From contig OY992834.1 in the NCBI GenBank assembly GCA_963921425.1, forward strand, positions 11,949,271 through 12,013,270: a DNA stretch of 64,000 nt, in the 5' to 3' direction. The notes below the pieces were generated by a model that was not told where the DNA came from, searched no databases, and saw only the letters and a list, made by a program, of their open reading frames with translations. The position numbers and the translations under genes are program-made. Position 1 is the first letter of the stretch, and the number at the start of each line of letters is the position of its first letter. Below are positions 54,488 to 64,000 of the stretch, one piece after another. The DNA is from Dryas octopetala. Its lineage: Eukaryota; Streptophyta; Magnoliopsida; Rosales; Rosaceae.

Positions 54488-56495
54488 CAATAATAATTTG
54501 AGTATTTCTGAAAATAATGACTAAACATTTTATCATTAGACCATATTGTGAAGCAACCTATAATGTGATTTTTTTAAAGGAAGATTAATTTTAGAATACT
54601 TATAGGAATGCAGCTTTTAATTAAGAATATGACTAATACTAGAGAGATCATATCTTTCGATTATATTAGCTGATGATATTTTTCAATTATTTTAGTTGAT
54701 GGGTGTACCACAGGGATGAGAGTAGACCTTTTCCAAACTAAATAAGGCAAATTTCAATGATTTCTAGCTTTTCTATAACGCACCAATGCCACCAATACAG
54801 GTACTCTCAGTTTAGCTGATGATCGAAACACCAGTGAGAGGGTGTGCACAACAGAATTATTGTCATTTTTTTTTTTATTGGACAGTCTGGACAGATTTCT
54901 CATGATTTTCATTGATTGTTCATCTGATCATTTTGATTGTATCTTAAAAAGGAATAAGCATATTATGCGGTTGGCATGTCTTTCACAAGTCCCCAACAAC
55001 TACTTTTTTTTTTTTTTTGCAATATTTGCTAAATTAATAAAAAGATTCGATTTCAGATTAATTATTTAAGTACTTAAATTGCAATTGGCATTAAACTAGG
55101 GTTCGGGAACTGCATAAAACGTGTACGTGTTAGAGGTTTTCTTTTAAGATATAGGTAATAGAGATGCATCCATCTTTATATTTATAGATGTCTACATTTT
55201 TCTAGAGATCAATTATTTTCTTGTTCTTTCCCATAGTTTACAATATAATAAACATTACTTTAGTACATGTGCATTTTACAGATATATTTCTCTTCTATAA
55301 CATGTGATAATCATGGTGCTTTTATTTAATTATTTTTCTTAATTCCTTCCCCTTTTGGTACCCTAGTCACAGAGATGGCGGCAAAACTCTAGCATACTCC
55401 ATATTATAAAATTTCTTTAAAGTTTATTGAAATTAAAAAAAAAAAATCTATATTATACCATACACAAAAAATTTTATACATTTCCATTTCCATTGTTTTT
55501 TCAAAAGCCGGCCAAATTAAAACCATACAATTCGTGCAAAAGGGGTGAAGGTATTTTTTAATGACTTATATATGCTTCAAAGTCATTAATCTTTACTGAA
55601 ACAAGAACAATATGAAACTACTTTTTTTGTTGGGGGTACAGGGTACTGAATGAAAGTGCTTTTTAATTCTCTTTTCTTTTGCCATACTTTTTAATCCGGC
55701 CTCTTAATTCATTGCCTTTAAAGTATTGCATTAAATACTCCTAGAGGGATGTTTCTTGATAGAAAAATCACTCGTAGACATGGTATTATTTTCCTTTTTG
55801 GAAGTTTCGGCAACTAATAATTAGTACCTAACAAAAATAAAACTAGCTAGCTAGTGATATATAGTTTTGTTCTTTAGCAAGAAAAAATACATATGATGAA
55901 GATTATTCCTTTTGAGAACCCAATAGAAGTGACATATTATTAGTAATTTATAATCGTTTCTTATTTTCTATTTTGTAGTGTGCATATGATGCATATCTCA
56001 ACCCATATATATATATATATATATATAGGGGATATTGGACTATGATATGGATCATGTTATAGCTAGCTACAACCAACCAACATTGGGATAGAATAATCAG
56101 GCCAAAAATGAACTGTACCATATTGCCATCATTAATTAGCCTAGTTGCAATCACTGATTTCAAAAATATATATAAATAAATACACAAACTGACCAATAGA
56201 TTAATTTATCCTGCTACGTTATTAAATTATTTCATTAATAAATCAATATTTTGCAACATAAATCTGCATGTGACCAAAACTTGGAATCAATGAAGGCTAT
56301 GGAAGCATCATGGAGACAACAACTATTAATTAAATAAGTTAAATAACAACAGATATTACAACATACCCCATAGCTCACACACACATATATATACACACAA
56401 ACACACACAGCTTAAAACCACAACTACATCCTCCAAAACCATATATTCAAATCCAATTCTAAAACCTTAACAAGCAGAAACCCACATCCAGAAAG
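54488..56495. promoter_or_regulatory. Intergenic and promoter region of the 56.5-kb ERF
   Basis: No gene in 54488-56300. An (AT)n run lies at 56007-56026. CACATATATATACAC (56379-56393) is a likely TATA box about 110 bases before the ERF start, followed by a CA-rich leader. Confidence 0.45.
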
Positions 56496-57323
56496 ATGTT
56501 TGGAGAGAGTACTAGTTTTGAAATGGAGTCTGATTTTGCTCTTTTGGAGTCCATTCGCCAACATCTTCTAGACGACAATAATTTTGATGCCACTTTGCAA
56601 ACTCCTCCAATGTATTGCCGGAGCTCAAGCCTCAGTGCCCTTTTCTTGACGGAAAGTTGGAGCGACTTGCCACTAAAAGTGGACGACACCGACAACATGG
56701 TCGTTTACGGTGCTCTGCACGATGCTGCCGGCGCGGGGTGGAGTCCGTCGGATCGCGCCAATGATGTTGTTGTGGCAACGCCTGTGAAACCGGAACCCCG
56801 AGAGGTGGTCGGGGAGGAGACTGTGGAGGCGCGTGAGACTCAAGCGCCACCGTCGGGGCGGCACTACAGGGGAGTGAGGCGGAGGCCGTGGGGGAAGTAC
56901 GCGGCGGAGATTAGGGACCCGAAGAAGAACGGCGCGAGAGTGTGGCTTGGGACTTACGAGACGGCTGAGGGTGCGGCATTGGCTTACGACCAAGCTGCTT
57001 TCAAGATGCGCGGCTCCAAAGCCAAGCTCAATTTTCCTCACCTTATTGGCTCAGAAGGATCCAAGCCAGTTAGAGTGGCCCCGAAGCGCCGGTCACCGGA
57101 ATCTCCTTCTTCATCATCGTCTTCCTCTTCGGATAGTGGCGCACCAAAGGCCAAACGGAGGAGCGGGGTTGGCTCATCAGTGGCTGAAGCCGAGTCGGGT
57201 AGTGCAAGCCGAGTGGAGATGTTTGAGATGAGTCAGCTGGCTGTTGTTGATCAATGGCTAAATGATTTTAACCCTACAGTACTCCCCAAGCCACAAGAAT
57301 TATTGATTGGTGGTTATGATTAA
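56496..57323 (+). CDS. AP2/ERF transcription factor, group IXa (AtERF1/AtERF2-like), 275 aa
   Basis: The longest and most canonical of the four ERFs. [18 protein letters not shown] (10-27) is followed by the complete group IXa acidic activation motif: [20 protein letters not shown] (50-69) then [12 protein letters not shown] (71-82). The KPEPRE motif (98-103) precedes the AP2 domain (about 123-180). A serine tract and the basic [11 protein letters not shown] follow, then a unique tail ending QELLIGGYD. An in-frame ATG at 56523 (MESDF) is an alternative start. Odd: within the AP2 helix region [14 protein letters not shown] has G159 and Q166, where its relatives have D and R. Single exon. It probably activates GCC-box defence genes. 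Confidence 0.95.
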   Translation: MFGESTSFEMESDFALLESIRQHLLDDNNFDATLQTPPMYCRSSSLSALFLTESWSDLPLKVDDTDNMVVYGALHDAAGAGWSPSDRANDVVVATPVKPEPREVVGEETVEARETQAPPSGRHYRGVRRRPWGKYAAEIRDPKKNGARVWLGTYETAEGAALAYDQAAFKMRGSKAKLNFPHLIGSEGSKPVRVAPKRRSPESPSSSSSSSSDSGAPKAKRRSGVGSSVAEAESGSASRVEMFEMSQLAVVDQWLNDFNPTVLPKPQELLIGGYD

Positions 57324-59204
57324 TGCTTGGTTAATTGCTTAATTAGAGTTGGAGACTCTCTAATTGTAAAGTTGATTTATTTTTTTTTTTTATTACCACC
57401 CCTAGTTTTGTACATAATGGAGGCTAGAAATAAAAGCCTGAGTTTCGCATCATCCTTGCCAATTTCTTATTTTTCATGTTTTTCCTGTCGAAATTTAAAT
57501 CCCAACTTTAATTTTTATTCATATATCAACCTACTACATAAATATATTAAGAACGGTTTCTAGTTTTTGTCAAAATAAATTAAAACAAATGCCCTTTGAT
57601 AATTATATAAGTACCAATCACATAAAGGTTGCAGGCCATATCAAGCAATATCAAATATTAAATCACATAAATAATTTAAAGCAAACATAAAAAATTATAT
57701 ATCATCGCTGTCCAAAGTTGATCTGCAAAATCTTCGATTACACATAATTATATATCTAAGTTGACTTTGGCTCACATATCTACTTCATTTAGATTTTGTG
57801 AACTAATTGTTTCCATTTCATATATTCCGGTTGTTTTTATTATATTCTATTAAGTAGAACTACGTACTTAATTGCTCCAAAAAAAAAAAAAAAAGTAGAA
57901 GTACCTATACGTAAGTATCTTATTTCTCACAAAACGACCATATACCATAACAAAATGACAAAGCCCGGCCCACCGGGGGAGTTTTTTTTTAGGCCAAATT
58001 TTCTACGTATTTCTTCAATTATGCATTTATGCCTTAAAATCTTACTTTTCTTCCAGTTTTCCGGGAATAATTCCTTTTGATGGCTTTCAATAAAATACAT
58101 ATCAGCTCCCTTTGGTCTATCCTATTTACGGTTTGAGCTTTTGATCATCCAGGTTTTCAGAGATTTAAAGAAAAGAAAAATAATAAATTGATAAGAATAA
58201 ACCCAATGCCGCATCAGGATGTGGGGAAAAAAATTTTCAAAGAAAGTTTATTTTATAGGTTTTGATGGAAGAAAATATGAGCTCTTATAGGTTTTGTTTC
58301 AACTCTATATTGGCTTGTACGATTATCCACGCCGTCTGATAATCTCCTTGCTAATGAATCTGGAAACAGAGTTACAATCATGGAGTTTTCTTTCTGATAC
58401 AGTGATACACTGATACTGGGTTATCATAAAGTTGAATTTGGGTAAATAACATTATTTTAATTTTGGCCTTTATCATCATATGAGCTGGCAATTGATTTAA
58501 TAGGTGGACCAATCAAAATAATTGGATACACCACACCGTACTATACAATAATTTATCATGGTGATGAGCCCATACTTTTGTTTGGTGGTCATATGTAATT
58601 TCCTCTCTCACAATATATATTTGGAAACCACCGTTATACGATGAGACAATCATACATGTTGTCAGAGGATGATCATATATGTCGATCACATGAAAACTCC
58701 TCCACATATCATGAAGGTTGCACTTGCCAGCTCAATATTGGTCTAAGCTGACCCCATGACAGCATTTGAATTAATTTTTATTTATCTCACAGCAAATTTG
58801 AGGAGAATATCTCGCACGTCATGTTAATTAATTTTACATTGAATAATGACAAGAAGTGACCTTGTTTATTTTTCTTATAAATGAGACATGTCACAGTGCT
58901 ATTATTTTGCTCAGATATTTCTCCATTATTATTTTAAGGGTCGGAGGGTTCTCGTCCGAAACCATAAAGTACTATTCTCGCTCACAATTCGGTATTTGTC
59001 TTGTAGGGTATTCACCACTTGGAGCATGGAAAAGAGAAAAGCGCATACCCCTCTTAGGTTTGACCGTTGGTACTTGACTTTTCAGCCAATTTTGGTCATC
59101 AACCTTCATTGATTCAACAAATGATCGATTTTTATTAACATGTATTGTAATGAAATTGTAAACAATAAATCATATCATGGATTGATATGTATTTCCTTGT
59201 ATTT
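57324..59204. other. Intergenic, nothing convincing
   Basis: 3'UTR of the ERF, then AT-rich DNA. Short frames between 58500 and 59110 have no recognisable domain. Confidence 0.5.
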
Positions 59205-59385
59205 AATTACGTCCATTGGTAACTAATTAAATTGATAGAGATAGCCTTGTAGTTGTTTTGTTTTGTTCTATTTCTTTCTAGTTTTCGTGTTTGTATGAAC
59301 CTCTTGTAGTCTTTTGGCTGACTTTCTTTTAATTGATAGAGGTATTTTCATTGCCCAAAAAATAAAACAATTACGTCCATTGGTA
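59205..59385 (+). mobile_element. Short retroposon (LINE 3' end or SINE) with 17-base target duplication
   Basis: AATTACGTCCATTGGTA occurs at 59205-59221 and again at 59369-59385. Between them are 147 T/C-rich bases ending GCCCAAAAAATAAAAC. The exact long direct repeat plus A-rich tail indicates target-primed retroposition, heavily 5'-truncated. Confidence 0.8.
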
Positions 59386-59591
59386 GATCTGTGCAGGGAC
59401 GAGTGAGCTCTATCCCTCAAAGCATTTCCTAATTTTATTATCAATCATATTTTTCTTAAAATAACAGTAAGATACTTAATAAAATGCTACAAATTAAGAG
59501 AGGTTGAGGTAGGTAATTGGTTATATATCTTTCTTATCCCGTGAACAAAAGTTCTTAGGTCGGATCTGCACGCCATTGATATATATACGTC

Positions 59592-59594
<3 letters not shown>

Positions 59595-59633
<39 letters not shown>
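59595..59633. repeat. (CT)n microsatellite
   Basis: About 19 uninterrupted CT units. Confidence 0.95.
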
Positions 59634-59636
<3 letters not shown>

Positions 59637-59792
59637 TTGGTTCAAAATTGTTTGATTATCTTGTGATCATAGTAAGAGGTTGATGCGCAATACATGTATA
59701 AATATCTTTCGATCAACAGTTATCAATATATATAGGCTAATAGTCTACTTAGATATATATTGCAATTCTAAAACTTTTGGCATTATTTGAGA

Positions 59793-60156
59793 GAGTTAAT
59801 TACACTTATACCTCCTGAGGTTTATCATCTTTTTACATACACCCCATGAGGTTTCAATAATTACACATACACCCTGAGGTTTTAAAACTGTTACATATAA
59901 CCCCTACAAAAGAAAAAAAATAAATAAAAAAGAAAATATTTGTATTCAGGTTGGACCTTATATCTTGAATAATCTTATTAGGCTATTTAATCCCTTAGCA
60001 TGCTTTTTTGCATAATTTCTCATCATTTTTGTCTCACTATAGGGGGTTATATGTAGCAGTTTTAAAACCTCAGGGAGTGTATGTATAATTATTGAAACCC
60101 TAGAGGGTGTATGTGAAAAGTCGATAAATCTCAGGGTGTGTAAGTGTAATTAAGTC
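59793..60156. mobile_element. MULE-type MITE, 364 bp, 9-10 base target duplication
   Basis: Ends GAGTTAATTACACTTA and, reversed, GACTTAATTACACTTA. Further in, CCTCCTGAGGTTTATC, CATACACCC, TTTCAATAATTA and GGTTTTAAAACTG all pair with the right half. TTATTTGAGA flanks on both sides (59783-59792, 60157-60166). Confidence 0.88.
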
Positions 60157-60166
60157 TTATTTGAGA

Positions 60167-60592
60167 AGATAAGGACGGACCACACATGTACTTTTGGGCA
60201 AAATTCACTAACACATTTATTTTCATTTAATTTGTAGTTACCAATTTAATTACATAGAAGAAATTACAAATATTCAAAGGTTGTTATGTGTGAATCTTGA
60301 GTACTCTCATAAACCAAAAAAGAAAAAGAAAACTAACCAGCGCATTAATTTGTGATATATATATGACTCAATTTGAAAATCAAGACAATTTATATCCACA
60401 CCAAAAATGTCTCGAAAATGAAATTTAGTTCATAAATAAAGTTGGAAGTTGGAAATGTGAAATGATAAAATACATACATGCACAATAAAGACAAGACAAG
60501 TAAAGAATCCAAATCCATATACAATACAACTGTAATAACTTTTATTTGTGTCGTTGAACTTTTATTCCTCTTTGCCTTCACTCAGTATTCGA
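60167..60592. other. Short intergenic stretch 3' of the F-box gene
   Basis: AT-rich, no gene recognised. It includes the likely 3'UTR of the minus-strand F-box gene. Confidence 0.5.
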
Positions 60593-61795
60593 TCACTTCA
60601 TGTTGGGTGAAACTATTGTCTCCAGGTATAAAGCCACTTGAGAAGAGTCTATGTCCCCATTCAATATAGTTCGGAATTTTCTGTGTACCGGATTGTATAT
60701 CACTAGCTTCCTCTGATGCAAGAGCATAAGAATTTCACCATTCTTCAAAATGCACAAAAGTGACATTAATCCCATGTATTCGGAATCCATCTTCTGCGGA
60801 ATGGTTGTGAATACAGTCCAAGATGCCTTCACCCCGTATTCCTTCATAACCCAGACTTGATAGTCAGACCCATGGGGACTGTGAAGCATACTCAGGCATC
60901 CTCCCAGAACCCCCAATCCATAGAATGAGAAGTTCTTGTCACCATCACCCGGTAGTTCCACTTGGCGGTACGTCTCATCTACTAGATCAAATGAAACGAT
61001 TACGAAAGGCCTCTGATCACGATCATGATCATGATCGTGATCAGCAGTACTAGTAGTCTTTCCACGACGGACTGCCCAGTGGAAAGCTCCATTCAAAAGG
61101 GTACCAACCACGTTAAACAAGAAATAACAAGGGAGGCTTTTGATTCTTCTCCATGCATTGGTCTTGAAAGTAAAGATGTCGATTTCGGTGAGGAAATTGC
61201 CATCCTTACTAGAAGAAGTGGCCCTCACTATTTTACAGTCATGGTTGCATGAATCATAGCCAAAACCATAGAAGTAGTCCTTACCCTGAGTGAAGCTCAC
61301 GCTTGGTACTTCATGGACGTGCCTGGTGGATGGATTGTATGTGATTATACGTTCAGAGTCGAGCACCAAACATACGAGGCCATTGCAAGAACCAACAATC
61401 TTGATGTCTTTAACTGGGTGCCTCACCGATACAGCAGCTTCTACTTCTGCATTTGTATCTGCATCTATTGCTTCTGTTGCTGGTGTATTATTCAGATTGA
61501 GCTGTACATGTATATGTACGGACTGAAGGAGGGATGACGATGATGAGATGAGCACATGATCAAGATCATGATGGTGATCTTGTTTGGTCGTCGTGGAGCG
61601 GATTAGGTGTGACTTGACGAACTTTGGGTCGGAGATGAGAGCGAGCCATGACTTGGAAACGCATCTGAAACGGAGCAGCGACTTCACCGGCAGTTGCAAG
61701 AGAATTTCCTCTACGATCTCAAAAGCAAGCCGTCGATGATGAGTGGGAAATGAGCTTTCCATTGCAAGAGAATTTCCCGTCAAACACATTTGCAT
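60593..61795 (-). CDS. F-box/FBA-domain protein (CPR30-like class), 400 aa
   Basis: Substrate adaptor of SCF ubiquitin ligases: the F-box binds SKP1/ASK and the C-terminal F-box-associated domain recruits the target. F-box about 22-62 (LAFEIVEEILLQLPVKSLLR, FRCVSKSWLALISDPKFVKSHL). FBA domain about 125-385: GSCNGLVCLV, YNPSTRHVHEVP, YGFGYDSCNHDCKIV, LNGAFHWAV, VSFDLVDETYRQVELP, GGCLSML and YNPVHRKFR. Single exon. The start is uncertain: ATG 61795 gives the 400-residue form, while ATG 61762 (MESSFP) gives 389 residues and puts the F-box nearer the N-terminus, as is usual. A 16-base direct repeat spans the second ATG. A DHDHDHDRD stretch is coded by a GATCAT repeat. The substrate is unknown; CPR30 itself limits NLR SNC1, but orthology is not shown. 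Confidence 0.92.
   Translation of the reverse strand: MQMCLTGNSLAMESSFPTHHRRLAFEIVEEILLQLPVKSLLRFRCVSKSWLALISDPKFVKSHLIRSTTTKQDHHHDLDHVLISSSSSLLQSVHIHVQLNLNNTPATEAIDADTNAEVEAAVSVRHPVKDIKIVGSCNGLVCLVLDSERIITYNPSTRHVHEVPSVSFTQGKDYFYGFGYDSCNHDCKIVRATSSSKDGNFLTEIDIFTFKTNAWRRIKSLPCYFLFNVVGTLLNGAFHWAVRRGKTTSTADHDHDHDRDQRPFVIVSFDLVDETYRQVELPGDGDKNFSFYGLGVLGGCLSMLHSPHGSDYQVWVMKEYGVKASWTVFTTIPQKMDSEYMGLMSLLCILKNGEILMLLHQRKLVIYNPVHRKFRTILNGDIDSSQVALYLETIVSPNMK
61694..61777. repeat. 16-base direct repeat at the start of the F-box gene
   Basis: TTGCAAGAGAATTTCC at 61694-61709 (inside the F-box, coding ..ILLQL) and at 61762-61777 (just upstream of and touching the second ATG), 68 bases apart. Confidence 0.9.
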
Positions 61796-62489
61796 GTTAT
61801 GCGTGTCTGCACCATAGTCTTCTTATACGTACGCTAGCCTACAAGCTAGTAATGTTATTGGCTCGAAATCAAATCATCAAGGAAACCCAATTTCATGTAG
61901 CAATTTAATTTGTCAATGCACTCTCCACACTAGTTTGTCCAGGTGTGCTACGTCTATATCAAATCATACAAAGTTATAATTTGTCTCCATCAATGGTATG
62001 ACTCTATCACTCATGATAGGAGCCTGATTGAGAGTTGAGAGTGATCACTGATTAGGATAAAATTATCTTTAACATAAATAATTAAGTTGAATATGATATA
62101 TCATCATATGTTAATATTAATATAGAGAGTCAGTGAAAATTGTATAAAATTAATAATACTACTACGCATGCGTTGAAATTAAAAATACTAAATATTACAG
62201 ATGATCACGTCCTGACAGCCATGTAGCAGCAAACTCATGCGTGTCTACTTAATATTCCAGAAAATTAGAACCTTCTTAATTTTTTTATATATATAGGAGA
62301 TAATTAATTAATCAATGGCGAAATCATGCACTGAGGTTGATGACGAGATTGGAAAACTACCTGAGTGCGGCTGATATGGAACAGTGGGCCCGCGGCGGCC
62401 AGGCAGAGCTTAGCTAGGTGATGGCGTGCAATTCGTTGGGCATGCACGCAGGAGGAGGAGGAGGCCATGTACGTGATCATATATGTGGT
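61796..62489. other. F-box 5' flank and intergenic DNA
   Basis: Probable promoter of the minus-strand F-box gene, then AT-rich DNA. An AGGAGG purine repeat lies at 62450-62463. No gene recognised. Confidence 0.45.
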
Positions 62490-62853
62490 TGCCAACTAGT
62501 CAGTAAGTTATTAGGAAACTAACCATGTTTTTGGGCTCATCATATAATTAATCTCATAATCTGAGCCGTTTATTTTTTAGATCATACTTCAAAGATCATC
62601 ATTGTAAAAAATCAACTACATTAAAAATTATTTAGTCATCTAATTGCGATCAAATAAATAGATAATCACTGTTTTCGATAAAAGCATATAAATAATTGTT
62701 ATCATTATTAAATGGCTAAATAACTTCTGATTTTGGAGATTTTTTATAGAGCCTAAAAAATGGATGGTTCAGATTTTGAGATTACATTGTGCAGTGGGTC
62801 CAACATGGTCGTTAGCTTTGTATTAATTTGCTAACCAATTAGTTTTAGAGCAT
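62490..62853. mobile_element. Inverted-repeat MITE, first of a neighbouring pair
   Basis: CTAACCATGTTTTTGGGCTC..ATCTGAGCC on the left pairs with GGTTCAGATTTTGAG..GTGGGTCCAACATGG on the right (in pieces). Ends TTTTAGAGC at about 62852. Same family and same orientation as 62881-63267. Confidence 0.75.
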
Positions 62854-62880
62854 TATATATATAAATATATATATAGGAGT

Positions 62881-63267
62881 GCTCTAAAGCTAATCAGTTA
62901 GCAAGTTAATATGAAGCTAACCATGTTTTTGGGCCCACCACATAACTAATTTCATAATCCGAACCATCAATTATTTAGGCTCTACTTCAAAGATCATCAT
63001 TGTAAAAAATCAACTAAATCGAAAATCATGTAGTCATCTAATTGAGATCAAATAAATAGACGATCAGTATTTTCGATAAAAGCATATAAATAGTTGTTAT
63101 TATAATCAAATGGTTAAATGACTTCCGATTTTGGAGATTTTTTACAGGGATAATTTTTGAAGTAGAGCCTAAAAAATAGACGGTTCGGATTTTAATATTA
63201 TATTGTGCAGTGGGCCCAATATGGTGATTAACTTTGTATTAACTTACTAATCAATTAGTTTTAGAGC
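62881..63267. mobile_element. Inverted-repeat MITE, second of the pair
   Basis: Starts GCTCTAAAGCTAATCAGTTAG and ends with an imperfect reverse complement, CTAATCAATTAGTTTTAGAGC (in part). Inner arms match: AACCATGTTTTTGGGCCCAC / GTGGGCCCAATATGG and TAGGCTCTACTTCAAA / TTTTTGAAGTAGAGCCTA. AT-dinucleotide flanks mask the target duplication. Confidence 0.8.
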
Positions 63268-63300
63268 ATTCTTGTATATATATATATATATTTATATAGG

Positions 63301-63397
63301 CTTATTACCACTTTTGTCCCTGAAAGTGTAACGAAATCTCAATTCACCGCCTGTCATGTTTTAATTGTCTCAATTTACCACCTGATAGTATATTATG
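63301..63397. mobile_element. Left arm of a MITE interrupted by the copia LTR
   Basis: TTACCACTTTTGTCCCTGAA..TCTCAATTTACCACCTG has the wording typical of MULE-type MITE arms seen elsewhere in the window. Its other arm is not visible before the window end. Confidence 0.35.
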
Positions 63398-63644
63398 TGT
63401 TGTAAATATCATTAATTATGTGGCTGTCCATTATCATGTTCAATATTTATCTCATGTATTATCTAGAGCAATTGTATAGATAATTATGAGGAGTCCAATT
63501 CATTGTAAAATAGGAGACCTTAAGGGTCTATCTCAGGTCATCCAAGAGCCTATAAATAGAGGCCTTATGTGAATGAGAAATACACTCTGATTCCTCTCTA
63601 ATTCTCTCTTATGTTTTCTCTTTATTTCTCTTTATTTTATAACA
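63398..63644 (+). repeat. 5' LTR of a second Ty1-copia element
   Basis: Begins TGTTGTAAATATC and ends TTTTATAACA (TG...CA, 247 bp). It contains CCTATAAATAGAGG (63550-63563), a clear TATA box, and a TTCTCTCTT-rich transcribed part. It is followed at once by CGTTATCAGTACGA, the primer-site-like sequence of a known plant copia subgroup. Confidence 0.75.
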
Positions 63645-64000
63645 CGTTATCAGTACGATAGTCTCTTCTATATTTTATTTTCTTATAAACTCTTTTAGAT
63701 TTAAGAGTCATATGGTGCAACCTTGTTGCTTTTGACCAATACTCTTAATCTTAGAGTTGTTCTATTATGTTTTTTTGCATCGAAACAGTACCTAGATGAC
63801 TAACTTTGTGCTTTATTTATATTATTATATATATCTTAATTCTTTTGACTTTCTGATTCAAGCAATAGTACGTATTCTATGATTATTGGCTTCTACATAT
63901 TATTCCTTTCAAGATGCTTTATATCTCTATCCTAACCAATATGTATATATGTATTGATTGATACCTGCGATGTTATATTACCACCTATATCGTTTACTTG
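63645..64000 (+). mobile_element. Leader of the second copia element, cut by the window end
   Basis: Non-coding, AT-rich DNA after the primer-site-like CGTTATCAGTACGA. No gag start is reached before 64000, so whether the element is complete cannot be told. Confidence 0.5.

Noticed and set aside
1..64000. CRISPR arrays, bacterial operons, rRNA or tRNA genes
   Set aside because: No regularly spaced repeats with unique spacers, no Shine-Dalgarno-type gene organisation and no cloverleaf tRNA were found. The sequence is plainly plant nuclear DNA.

Overview
The window is plant nuclear DNA: AT-rich, with split genes (GT-AG and one GC-AG intron), a CC-NB-ARC-LRR resistance-gene array, AP2/ERF genes, and a Ty1-copia element primed by initiator tRNA-Met. 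The protein styles (RPP13-like-1 type NLRs, group IXa ERFs, an F-box/FBA gene) point to a woody eudicot, possibly Rosaceae. The species cannot be fixed from the sequence alone. All calls come from reading the sequence; no database search was run.

Layout. 1-1.2 kb: right end of a hAT-like non-autonomous element with a GAA microsatellite. 1.6-3.3 kb: repeat-derived sequence. 3.3-25.4 kb: a tandem segmental duplication of an NLR locus. Copy 1 (about 3328-11198) carries an NLR broken by a 4-base insertion, and ends 16 bases into a second copy of the CSN7 start. Between the copies (11.2-12.8 kb) lies a shredded LRR fragment of a third NLR. Copy 2 (about 12831-25449) carries an intact 988-residue NLR and a young, intact Ty1-copia element with identical LTRs and a CCCTT target duplication. 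It runs into the true CSN7 gene (9 exons, 260 residues, 25434-30454). 32.5-57.3 kb: four single-exon group IXa ERF genes, two on the minus strand then two on the plus strand, separated by AT-rich DNA full of inverted-repeat (MULE-type) MITEs, a LINE copy and a probable SINE. 60.6-61.8 kb: an F-box/FBA gene on the minus strand. 62.5-64 kb: two neighbouring MITEs of one family, then the 5' LTR and leader of another copia element that leaves the window.

How the parts fit. NLRs are intracellular immune receptors. Group IXa ERFs are ethylene/jasmonate/pathogen-responsive activators. CSN7 is a COP9 signalosome subunit that controls cullin-RING ligases, and F-box proteins are substrate adaptors of those ligases. 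Their proximity is probably chance, apart from the duplication that joined NLR and CSN7 regulatory DNA. The most noteworthy structures are: (i) the duplication whose inner junction fuses the CSN7 promoter and first codons to NLR-array DNA; (ii) a foldback element with a G-rich, quadruplex-prone core, present in only one copy of the duplication; (iii) the four-gene ERF IXa cluster peppered with foldback transposons. I found no convincing wholly new biochemical system.
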